NCBI GenBank assembly: GCA_946620335.1
Contig: CAMONF010000239.1
Coordinates: forward strand, 1 to 8,994
Source: an uncultured Clostridia bacterium
GTDB lineage: Bacteria > Bacillota > Clostridia > Lachnospirales > Lachnospiraceae
Direction: 5' to 3'
Length of the DNA: 8,994 nucleotides
Each line of letters begins with the position of its first letter. Positions within the stretch are counted from its first letter, which is position 1. Positions 7,064 through 8,994 of this stretch are shown here, piece after piece. Below the pieces are notes generated by a model. That model had not been told where the DNA came from, ran no database searches, and saw only the letters and a program-made list of their open reading frames with translations. A program made the translations under genes and the position numbers.

Positions 7064-8848
7064 ATGAAATCTCTTTCACCCGCGCACCTCGCAAAAAGCG
7101 CTGTTCGATCTTTCAAATCAAAGACCCGCCCCCTGGTCCGAAGCGTCAGGATGTCCGTTGTGTGCGGACGCTTTCTCCTCCAGCCCCTCGATGAAACAAA
7201 AATTTTCGTCCTGGGGCGCGAGGGCAGCGAACTGGCCGGCAACCTCCTGCGCCTCATGCTCTCCATCCGCGCTCTCTACGGCGATCGGTTCACTTTTGTG
7301 GCCGGCGCCAGGGGGCAGGGCTTCGTGCGCATAAGAAAAATGCTGGACACCTACGGCTTTGACGATGTCCGCCTGGTCGACAGCGTGAAGCTGGACGGCC
7401 TCCGGGAAATGGAGACGGCAGGATATCTTCTTACGGACGTCACCTTTCCCAACGGCTTTATTCCCCGCAAAGGGCAATTTATCCTGAATACCTGGCACGG
7501 TACTCCCTATAAGCGGATGGGCATCGACACCCCTTCCTACCGGCTTGCATCCGACAACATGCAGCGGAACTTCTTTATGGCTGACATGCTCCTCTTCCCC
7601 AGCGTTTTCTGCCGGGACGTCATGGCCGGTGCCTACTGTCTGGACGGGCTGTACCGGGGAAATATGGTCCTTGCCGGCTATCCGAGGAACAGCATCTTTT
7701 TTGATACCGGGAGCCGGGACCTGACCCGAGCCCGCTACGGTCTGGCCGGGAAAAAGGTATGGGCCTACCTGCCCACCTGGCGCGAGGCCAGGGAGGGAGG
7801 CATTGACCACCTGCAGTTCCTCACGGACACCTTCACTCGCCTGGACAGCACTATGGCTGAAGACGAAGTCCTCTTTGTCAAGATCCACAATTATTTTCTT
7901 GCGGCCATGAAGGACCTGAAGCTCTCTTTCCGCCATATCCGCCCCTGGCCGGAAGACGTCGAGACCTACGAGTTCCTGAACGCCGCCGATACCCTGGTCA
8001 CGGACTACTCCAGCGTCTTTTTCGATTTCGCCTGCACAAGGCGCAAGATCGTGCGTTACACCTACGACGAGGAGACCTACCTGGCGACCCGCGGTCTGTA
8101 TGACCTCCCTGCCCATCTCCCCTTCCCCTGCGTGAAAACGCCTGACGACCTGCTCGCAGCGATGCGGTCCGAAAAAGACTACGACGATACCGCTTTCATG
8201 GCAGCCTACTGCCCTTGGGACGGGCCTGATGCCTCCGACCGCCTTGCCGGATGGTTCATCGAGCGGAAGGCTCCGACGGAAGTCCTTGTCGCACCCGCTA
8301 AGAAACGGCCTCTGATCCTCCTCTACGCGGGCTGTGTAAAAGACAGGCAGGCCCTGCAGGTCCTGACAAACCGGGCCGCACATTTGATGGAAAATGAAAC
8401 CAATGCCCTCCTCTACCTTGGCATCTCCCGTGCCGCCCAGGCAGCCTTCCCGGACGTCCTGAATGCCCTGCCGGACGGCATCCGGCTCTTCGCCTTCCTC
8501 GGTGAACCCTTCTGCCGGACCACGGACCTGGTCCTGCTCGCGGCCGGGCGGCCGACAGACCGCTACCTCGGCACGGAACGTCACCGCGCCCTCACCGGCG
8601 TGCACTTCGACGCTGTTCTGGACCTTTCCGGCGGAACCCCGGAAGCCCGCCTTTTCCAGGGGCTTCCCTGCACACGCTTCAGACAGGTCTCCCAGCTTTC
8701 CGCAGATGCTGTCGAAGCCGCTCTCTTAGAGACCCTGACCAGCCTCACCTGTGGATCCGACCCTTCAGTGCCTGAAAAAATCCTGCAAACAGTACAAAAA
8801 CCGGCAGAGGATCTTCCTCTGCCGGGATATTATAATTCCGTTCCGTGA
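7064..8848 (+). CDS. CDP-glycerol glycerophosphotransferase family protein (TagB/TagF-like) with partial GT4-like C-terminus
   Basis: This is a 594-residue protein. Residues ~44-400 form a complete CDP-glycerol:poly(glycerol phosphate) glycerophosphotransferase-type domain, the family that primes or polymerises wall teichoic acid at the inner membrane face. Motifs are LNTWHGTP (141-148, catalytic-type H145), MQRNFF (166-171), AGYPRNS (204-210), LPTWR (236-240), KIHNY (273-277, second conserved His) and TLVTDYSSVFFDF (310-322), which binds the nucleotide phosphates in known members. The basic N-terminal 40 residues suit membrane association. Residues ~414-560 resemble only the first Rossmann half of a GT4 domain: RPLILLYAGCVKDRQ (415-429) corresponds to KRLLFYAGPLQRNG of the preceding gene's product, and HFDAVLDLSG (514-523) to TFDAVIHFDG. 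The donor-binding half is missing, so this part is probably not catalytic. The last codons run through a hairpin (8801-8825). The transferred group could be glycerol phosphate, ribitol phosphate or another polyol phosphate. Confidence 0.88.
   Translation: MKSLSPAHLAKSAVRSFKSKTRPLVRSVRMSVVCGRFLLQPLDETKIFVLGREGSELAGNLLRLMLSIRALYGDRFTFVAGARGQGFVRIRKMLDTYGFDDVRLVDSVKLDGLREMETAGYLLTDVTFPNGFIPRKGQFILNTWHGTPYKRMGIDTPSYRLASDNMQRNFFMADMLLFPSVFCRDVMAGAYCLDGLYRGNMVLAGYPRNSIFFDTGSRDLTRARYGLAGKKVWAYLPTWREAREGGIDHLQFLTDTFTRLDSTMAEDEVLFVKIHNYFLAAMKDLKLSFRHIRPWPEDVETYEFLNAADTLVTDYSSVFFDFACTRRKIVRYTYDEETYLATRGLYDLPAHLPFPCVKTPDDLLAAMRSEKDYDDTAFMAAYCPWDGPDASDRLAGWFIERKAPTEVLVAPAKKRPLILLYAGCVKDRQALQVLTNRAAHLMENETNALLYLGISRAAQAAFPDVLNALPDGIRLFAFLGEPFCRTTDLVLLAAGRPTDRYLGTERHRALTGVHFDAVLDLSGGTPEARLFQGLPCTRFRQVSQLSADAVEAALLETLTSLTCGSDPSVPEKILQTVQKPAEDLPLPGYYNSVP
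8794..8825 (-). terminator. Strong hairpin, an intrinsic terminator for leftward transcription
   Basis: CCGGCAGAGG (8801-8810) and CCTCTGCCGG (8816-8825) form a perfect ten-pair stem with a five-base loop. On the minus strand the stem is followed by TTTTTGT, a normal intrinsic terminator for a gene entering from the right. On the plus strand it is followed by GATATTATAATT, an A/T-rich but not T-only tail, so it may also work weakly for the transferase operon. It overlaps the last codons of the plus-strand gene. Confidence 0.6.
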
Positions 8849-8854
8849 AGGTAG

Positions 8855-8994
8855 TGAATTGTACCCCTTGTCAAGGACACAAGCGATTTTAGTTGGGGAC
8901 TTTTTTGGCCAGTTATGATTCGTGTTCTCCGTCCAATGGACATGGGCAATTTCAGATCCCATGTTTTGGACATATGGCGCCTGAGATTTTAGTA
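8855..8994. other. Lower-GC, non-coding right edge with repeated GGAC motifs; possible mobile element end
   Basis: After the last stop codon the sequence drops in GC and shows no convincing gene on either strand. It contains palindromes CCTTGTCAAGG (8866-8876) and GTCCAATGGAC (8931-8941). GGAC occurs at 8875, 8897, 8938 and 8968, the last two as GGACAT. An exact GATTTTAGT copy occurs at 8885-8893 and again at 8985-8993. Repeated short motifs near a TG-starting edge (TGAATTGTACC or TGTACC, from 8855 or 8860) would fit the transposase-binding end of an insertion sequence. No transposase is visible, so this is a weak proposal. Confidence 0.25.

Noticed and set aside
7118..8605. A 495-codon open frame on the minus strand opposite the CDP-glycerol transferase gene
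   Set aside because: It lies wholly inside a well-supported gene with family motifs, has no ribosome binding site I can see, and its translation is rich in Gly/Val/His/Gln without domain-like pattern. It is a by-product of codon bias.
8918..8988. Short plus-strand open frame starting MIRVLRPMDM near the right edge
   Set aside because: It is only about two dozen codons long, has no ribosome binding site and does not resemble the start of a transposase.
1..8994. CRISPR array, tRNA or rRNA genes
   Set aside because: No regularly spaced repeats and no cloverleaf or rRNA-like sequence were found on reading either strand.

Overview
The window is a stretch of chromosome from a Gram-positive bacterium of the Clostridia, most likely Lachnospiraceae or a close relative. 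Evidence for this is the strong AGGAGG-type ribosome binding sites before every gene, sigma-A type promoters, moderately high GC by eye, and the protein families present. The assignment is an inference from style, not from a marker gene. The theme is a cell-surface glycopolymer, probably one with phosphodiester-linked (teichoic-acid-like) units.

Layout. Two genes run leftward: a DUF6077-like multi-pass membrane protein (1463-2746) and a polyprenyl-phosphate sugar-1-phosphate transferase (13-1446). They form an operon with 16 bases between them. A perfect Shine-Dalgarno just before the left edge shows that the operon continues out of the window. The operon is driven by a consensus TTGACA-17-TATAAT promoter at 2976-3004, which is followed by a leader of about 220 bases containing several hairpins. 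Divergent from it, a single gene (3149-4798) encodes an exported, membrane-anchored protein with a propeller-like ectodomain, a bacterial repeat domain, one transmembrane helix and a charged cytoplasmic tail. It ends at an intrinsic terminator (4901-4958). A new promoter then leads a two-gene unit (5061-7004 and 7064-8848) encoding two large glycosyltransferase-type proteins. A strong hairpin overlaps the end of the second gene. The last ~140 bases are lower in GC, non-coding as far as can be seen, and contain repeated GGAC motifs that could belong to a mobile element end.

How they may work together. The sugar transferase would load the first sugar-phosphate on the lipid carrier. The GT4 enzyme and the CDP-glycerol-type transferase would extend the chain. 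The DUF6077 protein may act on the outer membrane face, and the anchored protein may act on or sense the product at the surface. The order of action is inference.

The most notable observation is the reciprocal domain decay in the two rightmost genes. The 647-residue protein carries a full GT4 enzyme behind a degenerate N-terminal half of a CDP-glycerol glycerophosphotransferase. The 594-residue protein carries a complete CDP-glycerol glycerophosphotransferase followed by what looks like only the first half of a GT4 domain. They look like duplicated copies of one bifunctional ancestor that have each kept a different half.
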